From Branchiostoma floridae (lineage: Eukaryota; Chordata; Leptocardii; Amphioxiformes; Branchiostomatidae): a stretch of 64,000 bases of DNA. Location: assembly GCF_000003815.2 (NCBI RefSeq), contig NC_049995.1, positions 8,751,802 to 8,815,801 on the forward strand, given 5' to 3'. The notes beneath the pieces are model-generated. The model was not told the origin of the DNA. It saw only the letters and a program-made list of their open reading frames with translations, and did no database searches. Below, one piece after another: positions 21,417-32,944 of the stretch (positions are counted from its first letter, which is position 1; each line of letters starts with the position of its first letter). The translations under genes were made by a program, and so were the position numbers.

Positions 21417-22146
21417 GTACATTTTATTTGGATTAATTACAAGCCTCGGTAATCCATTGCCAGGCCAGCATCCTTGGTGACACAATGGGGAAACAAAGAG
21501 GTTTGTGCTAAGTTTAGAGAGTGGGTTGGAAGTTTTGTTACTGCTGTCTTGTTGGCCTCAAGATATATAGTAGGAGTTATTGTAGGTTGTTTGAAAGGAT
21601 AAAGTTACACTGTACGTTGTGCAACCAGGACTTTTGTATCTACAGAATTGGTAAGTTGAGTTCAAGACTTGGACAGGAAGTTTTGTTATTGCTGTCTTGG
21701 TGGTCTCAAGATATATAGTAGTAGTGATTGTAGGTCGTTTGAAAGGATAAAGTTACACTATATGTTGTGCAGCCCGTGAGGACTTTTGTATCTACAGGAT
21801 TGGTAAGTTGAGTTCAAGACTTGGATAGAAAGTTTTGTTATTGCTGTCTTGTTGGCCGCAAGATATATTGTAGTGATTGTAGGTTGTTTGAAAGGATAAA
21901 GCTACACTGTGTATTGTGCAGCCAGGACTTTTGTATTTACAGGGCTGATAAGATCATAGATTTACATGTGTAAGTTGAGTTTAAGTTTTGGAACTTTTTG
22001 TCATTGCTGTCTTGTTGGCCTCAAGATATATAGTAGGAGTTATTGTACTATTTGTAGGTTGTATGAATGGATAACTCTACACTGCACATTGAGCATGCAG
22101 CTAGGATGTTTGAATTTACGGGAAAAGAATCATGTACTGATATAAT

Positions 22147-22223
22147 ACTTAGTTTTAAACTCAACAAATCTATATTATCAGCCCTGTAAATAAAAAAAAA
22201 GTCTTGTTGAGTTTAAAACTAAG
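22147..22223. repeat. Inverted repeat with 19-bp arms
   Basis: CTTAGTTTTAAACTCAACA at 22147-22165 and its exact inverse at 22205-22223 enclose a 39-nt AT-rich spacer containing an A run. It lies inside one unit of the array. Confidence 0.7.
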
Positions 22224-22424
22224 TGGATTTGAATTTTTTTGTTACTGCTGTCTTGTTGTAGTGACTGTAGGTTGTTTGAATGGATAAAGTTACACTGTAT
22301 GTTGTGCAGCTGTGACGACTTTTGTATTTACAGTGCTGATAAGATTGGTAAGTTGAGTTTTAGACTTGGATAGGAAATTTTGTTGTTGCTGTCTTGTTGG
22401 TCTCAAGATATATACAATGTAGTA

Positions 22425-22575
22425 GTAGTAGTAGCCCAGACCCCCAACGAAGCATTCCCCTGTGACCGCTGTGGAGGGGTGTGTCTGTCTCACATAGGAC
22501 TGACTAGCCACCAGGAGCATGTGGACCAAATCCCTAGATGATCTTCACTCGTGAAGCCAAGCCAAGAGAGAGATA
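22425..22575 (+). mobile_element. LINE 3'-end relic with C2H2-type finger
   Basis: An insertion in the tandem array. The frame 22449-22540 reads CDRCGGVCLSHIGLTSHQEH and then a stop, a Cys2His2 finger of the type at the C terminus of some LINE-encoded polyproteins. A short 3' UTR follows. Only the last 30 codons survive, as expected of a strongly 5'-truncated insertion. Confidence 0.55.
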
Positions 22576-22849
22576 TACAATGTAGTAGTAGTAGTGATTG
22601 TAGGTTTGTTTGAAAGGATAAAGTTACACTGTACATTGTGCAGCCAGGACTTTTGTATTTTATAGAGAAGGGATCTTGTAGATGTATTTATATCTTCTCA
22701 GTAGATTTGTTCAGACTTGGGTTGAAACAGCTTGGCCTTAAGATATTTCATAGTGATTCTGAGTTGTTTGAATGGATAAAGTTACACTCAGCATAATATT
22801 TGATAGTATGTGCATTTTGCAGCCAGGACTTTTGGAATTACATTGTAAT

Positions 22850-24300
22850 GGATCATATCTTTATTGTGATCTTTTTGTTGAGTTTAAAAGTTGGATTTGA
22901 ACAAAGCGTACAATTTGCCAGTTTATTCAAAATTCTAGTATTAATTCAATATTATTCTAACTCTAACATCATGGATTACCAAGAACATGCTTTAGACATG
23001 TACATTACTGGGTAAGCATTTTTTCACAAAGCAAGAAAAATTTCATCCAATTGAATTCTAGACATATCTTGTGTGTAAAGGTGATGGAGACTTAGAATGA
23101 GGAAAAAACTAATCAAATATGTCCAAAGTTGGAAATTATATATGCTTCCCAAAAACTACTTTGTGTCACACTATAAATTATGTAATTTAACGCAAACCCT
23201 GGGTTGAGAGGTCATGGAAGTTCTTTTTTGTCCACTTCAATGCAACTTAACCCACCCTGCTACAATGATGGTTTGCCCCTGACAGTTAAACTCACAGTGT
23301 ACATGATGTAGTTCAGGTAAACACCACGAATTTGAGTAAACACCCCATTGTTTAGATAACACAGTAGCTACGGTCACCAGTAAGTGTTATTATCTGGCAA
23401 ATATTGTAAATTTTCTTGCTATTGTAGAAAAGATAATGGCATTGGGTCTGTGATTGGTAAAATGTAGTGTCATAAATTTTCTCAGGTGGGCGTGGAACAA
23501 TATCAGAGTTCACTTGAGTAATATCATAAAGTTATATCATTGTGTCTTCAGTACTTGTCATCATAGTATAGACATACCACTTCAAACATAAACATTATAT
23601 TAGGGACCGCCTTGCCATTTCGGCCACCTTTTATAGCTGAGTTTATTTTCCCATTGACACAAGCATTAAGAATCCTGTCTATAGATAGTATAGTGACCAC
23701 CTGTCCACATAGACCAAATTTTAGTTCTCTTTTGTTAAAGAAGGAGACAGACAACATTCATTGTACAGTTGCCAAGAAAGTTATTTTTATGGTGCAGTTT
23801 GTATAATAATAATTGTATAAGAAGAATACCTGTAACTTGAGTAGTTGTGGATGGATACTTATAATATTTGGTAGGTGGGTAGGGGTCATGAAAACAAAGG
23901 TTAGGTCTTGAATCCCAAGGACATAATATCTAGCCTGGTATGCCACAAATCGTATCTGCGATCTCTCAATCTCGTGTCTGTTAATGTTGCCACTCGGCCA
24001 TTTGATGTTTTGATTTTTTTACCCTTTCCTTACCCCAAACCCCCTGGTCGTGAATGGTTCTCCCCTCTTGACACCCTACCGTTGGTTCGGTCCCTTATCA
24101 GTACCGTAGATAGGTTGTGTAAACTTACGGTCCAACAGACCAACACCGCACCACTGTGTTTACGCAAACTCGACTTTTGTGCAGACATCAACATGCTTTT
24201 GGTCATACGTGTAACCGTCTGACTACCGTACAGTACAGGTGTAACGTTAGAATTCAGTAGCAAGGTACTGTATATGGAACCCTTACTATATGGAACTATA
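22850..24300. other. Intronic or intergenic stretch
   Basis: No gene. A partial copy of the CTTGAGAAGCT dispersed repeat lies at 23840-23935 (GGATGGATACTT, GGTAGGTGGGTAGGGGTCA, AAACAAAGGT). The block 24000-24230 has a more balanced base composition and an open plus-strand frame of about 100 codons, but no motif or splice structure to support it. Confidence 0.35.
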
Positions 24301-24717
24301 ATGGACCATAGGTGACACATGGAGTATTGAACGTTATGATTCAAGCTACAGTAGGTCCTGGACTAGTTTGAATGGACGAATGAAAAAAGCCAGAACGAAA
24401 AGTAAGGTAAGTCAGGAATTTTTGTAGTGAATTAATTAATGTATAACTGTATCCTCTTTGTACTCATGAGTTATACAATCATGTGTATTCCAAGAGGGAG
24501 GGGCATTTTTAGCTATCATGGACCATAGGTAACACATGGAGTATTGAACGATACGACTCAAGCTACAGTTGGACTAGTTTGAATGGACTTATGAAAAAGG
24601 GAGAAAGAAAAGCAAGTCAGCAGTTTTTGTACTGTAGTGAATGAATTAATGTAACTTTATCCCTCTTGTACTTATGTGAGTTATACATGTAGATTTATTC
24701 AAAGGGTGAGGGGCATA
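24301..24717 (+). repeat. Two-copy tandem duplication, 217-bp unit
   Basis: Copies 24301-24507 and 24518-24717 both run from ATGGACCATAGGT through GGAGTATTGAACG, TTGAATGGAC, a GAAAGAAAAG-like block and GAGTTATAC to GAGGGGCAT. They differ by scattered substitutions and small indels. Confidence 0.8.
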
Positions 24718-24719
24718 TA

Positions 24720-25860
24720 GTACATAAGCGTCTTACTTTTTTTAGACTTACAAAATGTTGTTTATACATTGTTATTTTTACATTGCCTCTAGCGCACAAT
24801 TTCTTTTATTATGTTCCGAAAATTTTCCGAAAGCCATACAGATACTGATCACTAATACTAGTAATATAGGCCCTTTCCTTATAATTATTATGTGGACTTA
24901 AGAACTGATCAGGTACAAAGTTCTAACCGTTATGCTGCAATTTTACTTTACAAGGATTAGTGGTAGTCGCTCACCCTTGGCATACATGCCTATATGTACA
25001 ATGTTACCGGTCACTTGAATTCTCTCCTAGCTTTGCACAGTTAGAATGTAATTAACCACATTCTTGTTTGTTATACACAGTGCTAGGTAGCATGAGGCTG
25101 GATGCTCTTTTGACAATGAAGTCCAAGTTGGCATATTTGTGTACTTTGCAATATTCTGGTGGCAAATAGCTGTGTTTCGGAGTAGATATGCTTCCTGTGT
25201 TAATCACCATAAAGACAGTTAGTGTGTCAAAGGTAACAATCAAAATATCAACAAACAAGTGTAATAGAATCTTTCCAAGTTGTACTGGGAAAGGACTGTT
25301 GGCACTAAAATGTTGCATCTTTACATTGTTAATTTAGACATTGGGATTAGTCACAGATCTTCTTTTGATTTTATAATCCCCTATCACTGTAATAACTGAT
25401 GTAACGTTATTTATACTGTTGTCTGTCTAGTTTTAATTATGCAAATACAATATACAATGTACATTGTTGACATACCTGGTTTTCACCCCAAAATTTCAGA
25501 CCTTGGCCTGTTAACATTTCAATACAAGAGTAATAATTTATCTATTATTATAATATATATATTGTTATTTTTATTTGTAGATATTCATCGAGTCGTGGCA
25601 TAAATGTATGAGGAAAAGTGATAAGACTTTTATATGAATGTTCAAAGATCAGACAGACTGATTTTTGGTGTAGTGCCCCATTTTTGTACACTACGTACAA
25701 ATTGTGTAAGATCAGACTGTAACTCGTTTATGTGTGAGGTTTTTTTCCACTCACATGCACTTAAATGCACACCTCCATCTTTATTTTATTTATTGAAAAT
25801 GACAACAAGTCATTACACTGGGCCAGCCTAGGCAGTCTATTCTCCATCTTTATATGTCAC
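24720..25860. other. Stretch without recognised features
   Basis: AT-rich DNA with short ORFs only. I see no repeat shared with the rest of the window and no coding motif. Confidence 0.35.
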
Positions 25861-25864
25861 ATCC

Positions 25865-26060
25865 AAAAGGACATCCTTAAAACAGCTAGGTACTCATTTT
25901 CACCTGAGTCAAGGGAGGAAATACATTTGTAGGTGTCAAGTGTCATTTCCTAGGGCACAACATTTGAGGCCTGCTACTAGTGCTAGGGATTCAAACCCAG
26001 AACCTTTAGACTCTAAGTCAAAAACCATAAACACAAGACCACCCTGCCACATTTTGGTCA
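25865..26060 (-). mobile_element. tRNA-derived SINE
   Basis: On the minus strand, a tRNA-like head (GTGGTCTTGTGTTTATGG as A box, GGGTTTGAATCCC as B box) is followed by GTGCCCTAGGAAATGACACT and a CTTGACTCAGGTG body. The GTGCCC...GAAA...CACT block matches the SINE at 5090-5285, so both belong to related families; this one is more diverged. Confidence 0.6.
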
Positions 26061-26344
26061 TCACAACACATGTTACAAAGAGAAAAGATCTCTGTTCTGT
26101 TTGAAGATGTCTATAAACACCTGTCACCTGGCCGACCTGTCAGGTACGTGGTTAGTGTTTACCTGTACAGGTGTAAACAGGTGAAGTACTGTCTGTGTCC
26201 GTCGTAATCTCCGACCCCCTACGGAGGTATGATAATGGAGGGACGTGTTTGAGACATTTATCACTAACTGATAGACAGTTTGCTGTGTTTGCATGGAAGT
26301 TTTTGTTGGCATGGTGGTTACTGATGTTATCGTACAGTGTTTAT

Positions 26345-26825
26345 AGGTCTGGCAAATTTACTTGCTTCAAACATCTCCTTTGTATTGTAAACTACCAGTG
26401 TAGCAAAGAGATATTGAAACACTGTATGTACACATGTAACATTCGTTCACCTTTATCTGCGGGGTAACCTATATTCATTGTGCTGCTAAACAGGGTATCC
26501 AGGATTATCAAGTCGATGGAAGGTAGTTGCAAATTGTGCTATTTTCAAAATATTGCAGTTTCAAACCACCATCTGTTGACTTGATACCCCTAAATACATC
26601 GTTCTTTAAAAGAACGGATATAGGTTTAAGGATAAAGGTGAACTAGCGTTTCATGTATGTCTGACAGTGAATAATGTACACTATATAGTCTGAGGTAGTC
26701 AGAAGTTTGGTGATAACTGAATCAGATGTTACAGTGTTAAGGTCCTGCAAATCTACTTGTTTCAAACATCTCCTTTGTAATGTAAACTACCAGTCAGTGA
26801 AGCAAAGAGATATGGCAATATTGTG
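26345..26825 (+). repeat. Tandem duplication around MITE pair
   Basis: The 80-bp piece at about 26345-26420 (CTGGCAAATTTACTTG, TTCAAACATCTCCTTTGTA, GTAAACTACCAGT, GCAAAGAGATAT) recurs at about 26740-26815 with the same blocks. Each copy is followed by a MITE of the same family, so the duplication probably included the insertion. Confidence 0.65.
26436..26654. mobile_element. Palindromic MITE, TTCACCTTTATYCG family, copy A
   Basis: The left end GTTCACCTTTATCTGCGGGG is mirrored at the right end by GGATAAAGGTGAACTAGCG. Internal bases are also partly palindromic (TTAAAGAACG region). Sister of 27031-27250. Confidence 0.7.
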
Positions 26826-27030
26826 TTATGTTTGACAGTACATGTCAGTAGTATGATTGAATGTAAAATGGTTTGATGGACAGTAGAGTTGGATTATTAG
26901 GCCAGGTACATTGAAAATCAACTTTTGATAGATTATTGTTGAATCCTGAATCCACACAGTTCAAATGTGCATTTTATTTTGTAAATAATCTTAGTATTCA
27001 GACTTACCCATCCAACTTGTAAAGGTACAT

Positions 27031-27250
27031 GTAACGCTAATTCACCTTTATTCGTGGGGTAACCTAGACTCGTTGTTTTAAAAAAATTTGTATTTAGAGA
27101 TTTCCGGTCAACGACGTGGGTTTCAAATGTTAAAACTTTCAAGATATTACAACGTGAACTACCTTGCATCGACTTAACGATCCTCAAATACCATATTTTT
27201 ATATACAACGGATATAGGTTACCCTACGGATAAAGGTTAACTAACGTTAC
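27031..27250. mobile_element. Palindromic MITE, TTCACCTTTATYCG family, copy B
   Basis: The left end begins GTAACGCTAATTCACC and reads on to GGGGTAACCTA. The right end is its inverse over about 36 bp (TAGGTTACCCTACGG...GTTAC). It is better preserved than copy A. Confidence 0.75.
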
Positions 27251-27454
27251 CTACTGTATCATATTTGTTTCAGTTACTGCACGCTAACAGTAGCTATTGA
27301 ATTTTCATCAATTCTAATAAGTCTGGATGCCATTTTTTCAAGGCCTTCTATGTTATAGTATGTATACCAACATGCCCCAGATTACATTTTGAAACAGCTC
27401 TCTGAGTTGGACACTAAGCAACAATCTGGCTTGATGACATAGGAAGTGAAGGTG

Positions 27455-27710
27455 TAACTCTTAACTGGTAGTCGTTAGAGGGTTCGCCTTGCAGTCGATA
27501 GGTTATGAGTTCGATCCCAAGGTGAGTCATACCAAACACTTTGAAAATTGTATGTGCTGCTACGTGGCACTAAGCATATGGGAAAGCATATGGGAGTCAA
27601 ACACATATAAACACACCTGTGGACTAGCCCCCTGCTGTAGTGATTGCACAAATTGTGTGTGGCCCAGGGCTACAAAAATGGAGATGGGTACTGCACTATT
27701 CTTAAAGTGC
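27455..27710 (+). mobile_element. tRNA-derived SINE
   Basis: tRNA-like head with A-box-like TAGTCGTTAGAGGG and B box GAGTTCGATCCC (about 27510-27521). A body follows with GCACTAAGCAT, CCCTGCTGTAGTG, GTGTGGCCCAGGGCTAC and ATGGAGATGGGTACTGC. The head-plus-body layout is that of a tRNA-derived SINE. Confidence 0.6.
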
Positions 27711-28030
27711 AGGAATGGTTTTTATCTTCTTATCAACCTCATACATGTAGGACTGTTAAAGGCTTGTTGAGGTTGGGGTTTGGTGCTTGAACACAGATCA
27801 CTACCAGTGGTACATGCTGCTTTCTCTGCTTAGCATTCAGCATCTGGGGAAGAGGTAGCTGAACATACACCACTACTGGTGGGATAGCCCCCTGCTGTAG
27901 TGACTGCAAAAAATCTGATGAGTATTGCACATTGTGTATGGTGTTACTTGTACATGCAGGACTGTTGCAAAATCTCCATGAGGGCTTGTTTGGGATGGGG
28001 TTGTGAGCTTGGAAACAGTCTGGCGTTCAG
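27618..28030 (+). repeat. Tandem duplication of a SINE tail segment
   Basis: The blocks TAGCCCCCTGCTGTAGTGA, ATGTAGGACTGTT-like and GGCTTGTTGAGGTTGGGGTT-like occur twice, about 260 bp apart (from about 27618 and 27880). The second copy is more diverged. Confidence 0.55.
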
Positions 28031-28284
28031 CCTGAGGCTAATCAATTCTCAACACATCAAACAAAGTGTTGAAACAATTAGTGGAGGTTCAGACAGCGTT
28101 GATGCCTTCTGTCATGGTGATTAGTTCTGCCCCACCCTCCCATTAACATCTGCTGAGACAATGTCTTTCTAATGTCAACCTGTTACTAACTGGGAGACCT
28201 AATACTAATGAAGTGTGACCACATGCTGTGGATACATGACATCCAATGACATCCCTGGTGAATCAGAATTTATACTTGCCAGAT

Positions 28285-28711
28285 GTAGAGAATCTATAGG
28301 AGGGTCTGCATGGGGGGGGGGGGGTCGACAACGATTTATGCTGAATTCAGAAGAATCCCCTACGTATTACGCAAAATCAAGGGAGGCAATTACCCTGAAT
28401 TTGATCACCTCGCTAGGAATTATGAAGATACATGTTGTCAGATGGTTTTCCCTATGAGTTACGGGAAATAAAAATACAATGTAGGCTGCCTACGCCTTAC
28501 GGAAAAGAGCATGCAGACCCTCCTATAGCCTCTACCAGGCTCCACAGGTCGCTGGAAAAATAGTAGAAATTGGCCAAATAAGACAGAAAACACCCAGCAT
28601 TAGGTCGCAAACTGTACTCCTTGGCCATCTAACTCCTCCAGGGTGTGTTTTCTGTCTTATTTTTGCCAATTTCTACTATTTTTTCAGCAACCTGTTGAGC
28701 CTGGTAGAGGC
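28285..28711. mobile_element. Two overlapping hairpin MITEs
   Basis: Outer palindrome: TATAGGAGGGTCTGCATG at 28295-28312 and its exact inverse at 28510-28527, extended imperfectly by GTAGAG and CTCTAC. Inner palindrome: 28528-28711, with arms of about 68 bp (starting GCCTCTACCAGGCTC and ending CTGGTAGAGGC) around a 45-nt loop. The two share the GCCTCTAC block. A run of 13 G follows the left outer arm. The inner arm sequence is the same family as bases 1-46. Confidence 0.75.
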
Positions 28712-29482
28712 TAGAGGACCTGCTCTACAGGGTAAGGGGGTACATGGTCAGGGCATGGCCATGGGGCCACAGCACCTTGGTTGTTCCTCTCTTTTGACAA
28801 GAATGGCAATAAAAACATAGTTGAAATGGCGACGATTGTCAGTCTTATAGTCTTGTAGTCTCTACATGTACAGGTAAACATGAGACAAACCAAGCCTCTG
28901 GATCTAGACTATTGAGTTTTGGGAGTTTGAATTCTGACAGTTTCTTTAGCTGTTGTCGCTCACCCAACATAAATGAATGTGTCTAGAATGACAGAGGACA
29001 AGTTACCTGTACACTGCCTACGTGCAGAAACTGTTGTGGTGTTGTTCACTCCTCAGGCAATTGTCTCTCAGATTGGCTATGGGAAATCTAAGACAGGTAA
29101 TAATAGACAACTAATGATGACAATATTGATCATGAGGTACCCCTAGTCCTTAGTGTACATGTAGGTTGGGTATTTGTCACTTTGTTTCCATCCACCCTAA
29201 GGTATATGTGGTGGCTTGTCCCTTACTTAGACCAAGGTTCAAAGCGTCCAGGTGTAACATTAAGGTTACGTGCATGGGAACACCTGTCTTCTCACCTGCC
29301 TACTCTCCCACATCTGTCAATTACAGTGCAACTATCCTGACAGGTAAGGTACAGGTGTCATATTGTTAGGCAGTCGCTTTTGTTATACAGTTTCTCACAC
29401 TGTCAGTGGCTTCTTGGGCCTTCTACCTTTCCGGGTGTCTTTCAGTGGACTACTAGAAGCTTAACTTAGTAATACTTGTTAC

Positions 29483-30394
29483 TAGGGGTGGGTACTGGTA
29501 CAGAAAATTCAGGTACAGGTACGGTCCAGGTCCAGAGCATCAGGTCCAGGTCCGGACTATATTGTCTATGAAAACTTGTGAAAGGACAATGTTCAAAACA
29601 ATTGGTCTAATTTTCTATAAAGGAATCTATTCGATGGAGTATCCAATTTCCTTATAACATACAATCTTATATTTGATGACACCTTTTCAACAAAGTATCT
29701 TTTTGTATATATTCTACATATAGAGTTCCTTTTAAAGTAGAATTGAGACAGAGCTCTTAGACTAGTGTTCTAGTGTGCGCAGTTGTATCTTTAAACACTT
29801 TAAGTGTGATATTGTAGCTGTGTTTTAACCCTCAAGTGCACTTCTTGTGAGCAGCTGGCAGGGTAGGCTTTCAGGTGAAAGGTACATGTATACGTAGCTT
29901 TGAACTTGACCTAATGGTAGCAACTGGAGGGGTGACACTTTCTTCAGCGTGTCAGGTTTTCATTAATTGACTGGCATTCCTACATGTCCAGTTGTTGGTT
30001 ATAATTAAGAACTTCTGTCAGCGTGCCTTTGCCAAGAAGACTATATTTCATTTTTTTGTGTGTGCCTTAAACATCAAACCTTTGCATGTAAAAGAATTCA
30101 ACACACTTATTGATAAGAGTCGGGTTAAACAGTGCTAATGCCTCAACTATAGACCAAGTTTTATTGTAGAAAGTTGGAAAAAATGACTATCAACTCAGAG
30201 TCTCTTCTTCTCAATACTCTTGTTGTTTTGTTAGGCTGGTAAGCCCTAAAATTCGTGAATGCCTGCCAATATAATCTGTTCATTTTCTAGTTGTTCCAGA
30301 ATTTGGTCCACTGAATTTTCTTTAGGTCCAGCTGTTGCGGACCAACAAGAAAGAACGGTTTTGTATTGGTACATCTTACCGGTACCCACCCATA
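29483..30394. mobile_element. hAT-like element, TAGGGGTGGGTAC family, copy 1
   Basis: The left end TAGGGGTGGGTACTGGTACA and right end CCGGTACCCACCCATA are inverted. It shares many blocks with 50963-51378, including CAGGTCCAGGTCCGGAC, TTGTCTATGAAAACTTGTGA, TTTGGTCCACTGA and CGGTACCCACCC. It is 912 bp, about 500 bp longer than copy 2. No transposase frame was recognised, and its own 8-bp flanks do not match. Confidence 0.65.
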
Positions 30395-30919
30395 GTCATA
30401 TTCCATTGTCAGTATGAAGTTCAACCACTTTGCCTTTACAGTACCATATGATTGTTTAAAATCCAGTTCACTGAGCTGAATGTAATTTGGGCTCTAATCT
30501 GTTGATTCGTATCCTTAGAGTATAGAACTCAATTCAAACAGGTCCTTTGAAACCACGTCTGTTTGATCAAGTTCCTTAATGCTTGGGCTACCAAGTTTAT
30601 TAAAGGTTTCCTTCATGACATATTGGCTATGCAGAAACAGTGTCAGCCAGTTTATATTTGAGAACGGATTAAGGATTATTTAACTTTAATTACATCTACT
30701 GAAAGGCTGCGAAAACTAATCCCTACTCCAAATATCTCCTTTTTCTGATTCGTTACGAATATTATAGTTGTATCAATAATTTATGGGTCAAAATAATGAT
30801 ATTCTGAAGCATCTCTAAGAACACTACTTTATGTGAATAGAATTCTGATGAAAGAATGCTTTCAAGAAACATCTCAAGGAATTTGATGTCCTCAAGAATT
30901 GATATAAGACTCTCACAAG
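30395..30919. other. Stretch upstream of candidate exon 1
   Basis: AT-rich, no motif I recognise. An in-frame TAA at 30905 precedes the ATG at 30920. Confidence 0.35.
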
Positions 30920-31046
30920 ATGATGGTAGAAGAAAACGTTTGTAAACATCTGTTCACGCCTTGTTTATTCGGTGTTGCCGGCGCTCGTCGCAAAGTTTTT
31001 CGGTCACCGCAAAAAGATAATAGCTTCCGGTCAAAGAGCAACATAG
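30920..31046 (+). CDS. Unrecognised gene, candidate first coding exon (E1)
   Basis: ATG at 30920 (a second at 30923) follows an in-frame TAA at 30905. The frame encodes 42 residues, among them FGVAGARRKVF and SPQKDNSFRSKSNI, and reaches a consensus donor ATAG/GTGAGT at 31047 in phase 1. The exon is richer in CpG than its surroundings. The one leftover base (G) plus GA at the start of E2 gives glycine and keeps the frame open. It is basic at the C-terminal end and has no signal peptide or membrane segment. It may be an alternative N terminus rather than the only one. No function can be assigned. Confidence 0.5.
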
Positions 31047-31909
31047 GTGAGTGGGTTTACAAAATGATGCTGGACTGTACTGTACCAAATGATAGGCTGT
31101 CCACCCCTCAGCACAAGTGGTATCATCTATTTTCCTAAGGTTACACTCTGTATGGAAGAGTCCATTTCTTTAAAATGGGGTGCAAGTGATACATTGAACG
31201 GGAAGTTATTACAGTAAGGATAGCAACTGTGTATATAGAAAAAACGTTTTGTTTGTCTAACGTGCTACAGGAACTTGGATACAGGATTATCTGACGGTTA
31301 GAGAAGAGTCAGGTTTCAGGTCTGTGCTAACTTTACGATTGTGAAGTAGCTGAATAGGTCTAGGTTCCAAACTCAGTTGTAGTCTACCCTGACTTATGAG
31401 GGTAAAGATATGATAGGAAGCAAGCTGCTGCTGTTGAAAATGGTTGAATTCTGGTCTTCTTTGTGTGTCAGACTGTCAGGTATGTACGCTACAGGGTTAA
31501 CATGCAAGTACATGTGTCAAGGAATATTTGAAGAAATTGTAAGAGTAGGGGTGTAGGGAAAATTGTAGTTGTATCGTGTATATAGGAATAGAAATAGGGA
31601 GAGATTGCGATTGGATAGGGAGAAATTTGGAAGTCTTCCAGTATTACGTTCTTTCATGTGATTTTTAAGGAAGACAACGAAGTACGGCTAGCAGGGCAAT
31701 GGAAATACATGGCACATTTGCTGGACCATCTTGTTCGAAGCCTGGTAACCATTTTGCAGTCAGCATTGTAACCAGGGCTGTCCCATACATTGTTGGGGAA
31801 CTGATGTTGTTGATTTCCATAGTCAATCCATCATTTTAACCATAGTATGAAAATACATGACATTGTACATTTTCGCCAGTTTCATGACATGAAGTTCAGA
31901 TAGTAAGAG

Positions 31910-32005
31910 TTTTTTTTACACAACCAGTTAGTATTACCTGCTGACATTTAAATGCCTGTCAGACATCTTCCTCAGAGCTTCTAACTGGAGTTTCTGCTTC
32001 TCGCT
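31910..32005. repeat. Dispersed repeat, partner of 14809-14935
   Basis: ACAACCAGTTAGTATT followed by TCAGACATCTTCCTCAGAGC, the inverse of the GCTCTGAGGAAGGTGTCTGA block near 14890. Confidence 0.4.
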
Positions 32006-32840
32006 GCTATATGTACATGTAGCCAAAGTTTGGATTTTTAAACAACAATTTCGGTCAAAAATAAGCAAATTTCCATCCCTCGACAGAGGAACGGGTCCTT
32101 GACACAGCCCTGATTGTAACAAGAAAAGGCTTGATCTGAAAAAATGTTATGATATTCTCATGTTCTTATTTAACAACACTTCGTGGATGTAGGTCATATG
32201 TAAGCCCCCACCCAGAAGAATACAGCATAGTAACAAGAAAACGGCTGATCTAATATAATCCCAGACATCCCCTCCGATAAGGCCACATTGTTTGGAAGAA
32301 TTCTCTTCCTAATCTAATCAAGACCCAGGGCAGAAGTTAAAAGTGCCTTTGTGTTCAGGTATTGTGTGCAACTTACTGTAGATTAAATCAGAGCGGCATT
32401 TTTCTTGCGGTGAAATTGGCTTAAAGTTTTCATTCTTAAAAGTGTGTAGGCCTAGGGGAGAGCCAAGAAATGTCGTAGACTGTTGTGGACTTTCCAATTG
32501 AATGAATGAACAATGGAATCCCAGTGAACATTTGGAATCTTTAAACAGACATACAATTTCAAAGTGGACTTCTCGTGGCTTTATATCATTTGGAGTAGCG
32601 CTGTGTGAAGATTTAAATTTTTTTCTGCCCCACTCATTGTTTGGGAGCCCATTTTGTTGCTTTTTGTTGCCAAATCTGTCAATTTAAGCTTACGAATGTA
32701 CATCTCCACAAGTCTAATGGATTTTTTGACAGACTGTATGAAATTTTTGTCTGTCCCAACAAGCAAATTTCCGTCACAGGACGGGTACTGGAGACAGGGA
32801 AATTTTCTTGCTGGGATTGATATTGTACTATGTACATACT

Positions 32841-32944
32841 TATATTGCTCCCCCACTCCAATGGAGCTTTTACTGGTTTGTCCCTAGATCAGGGCTGATT
32901 TGGGGACAAACCAGTAAGGTATTTTAGGGAGGGGAGCAATATCG
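32841..32944. repeat. Imperfect 100-nt hairpin
   Basis: ATATTGCTCCCC near 32843 pairs with GGGGAGCAATAT ending near 32942. Inside, TTACTGGTTTGTCCC pairs with GGGACAAACCAGTAA, leaving a loop of about 17 nt. Either a degraded MITE or a hairpin-forming transcript segment inside the intron. Confidence 0.6.

Larger units (their letters stand above)
21520..22840. repeat. Satellite-like tandem array
   Basis: About seven diverged units. The landmark GGATAAAGTTACACT or its variant occurs at about 21597, 21745, 21893, 22069, 22282, 22616 and 22774. The first periods are 148 bp; later ones are longer because of insertions. Each unit also has GTTGTTTGAA, CAGGACTTTTGTAT, AAGTTGAGTT and GCTGTCTTGTTGG blocks. 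Stretches of (TAG)n occur between units. Confidence 0.8.

Noticed and set aside
23908-24222. 104-codon plus-strand ORF
   Set aside because: No splice structure, no motif, and it begins within a dispersed-repeat fragment.
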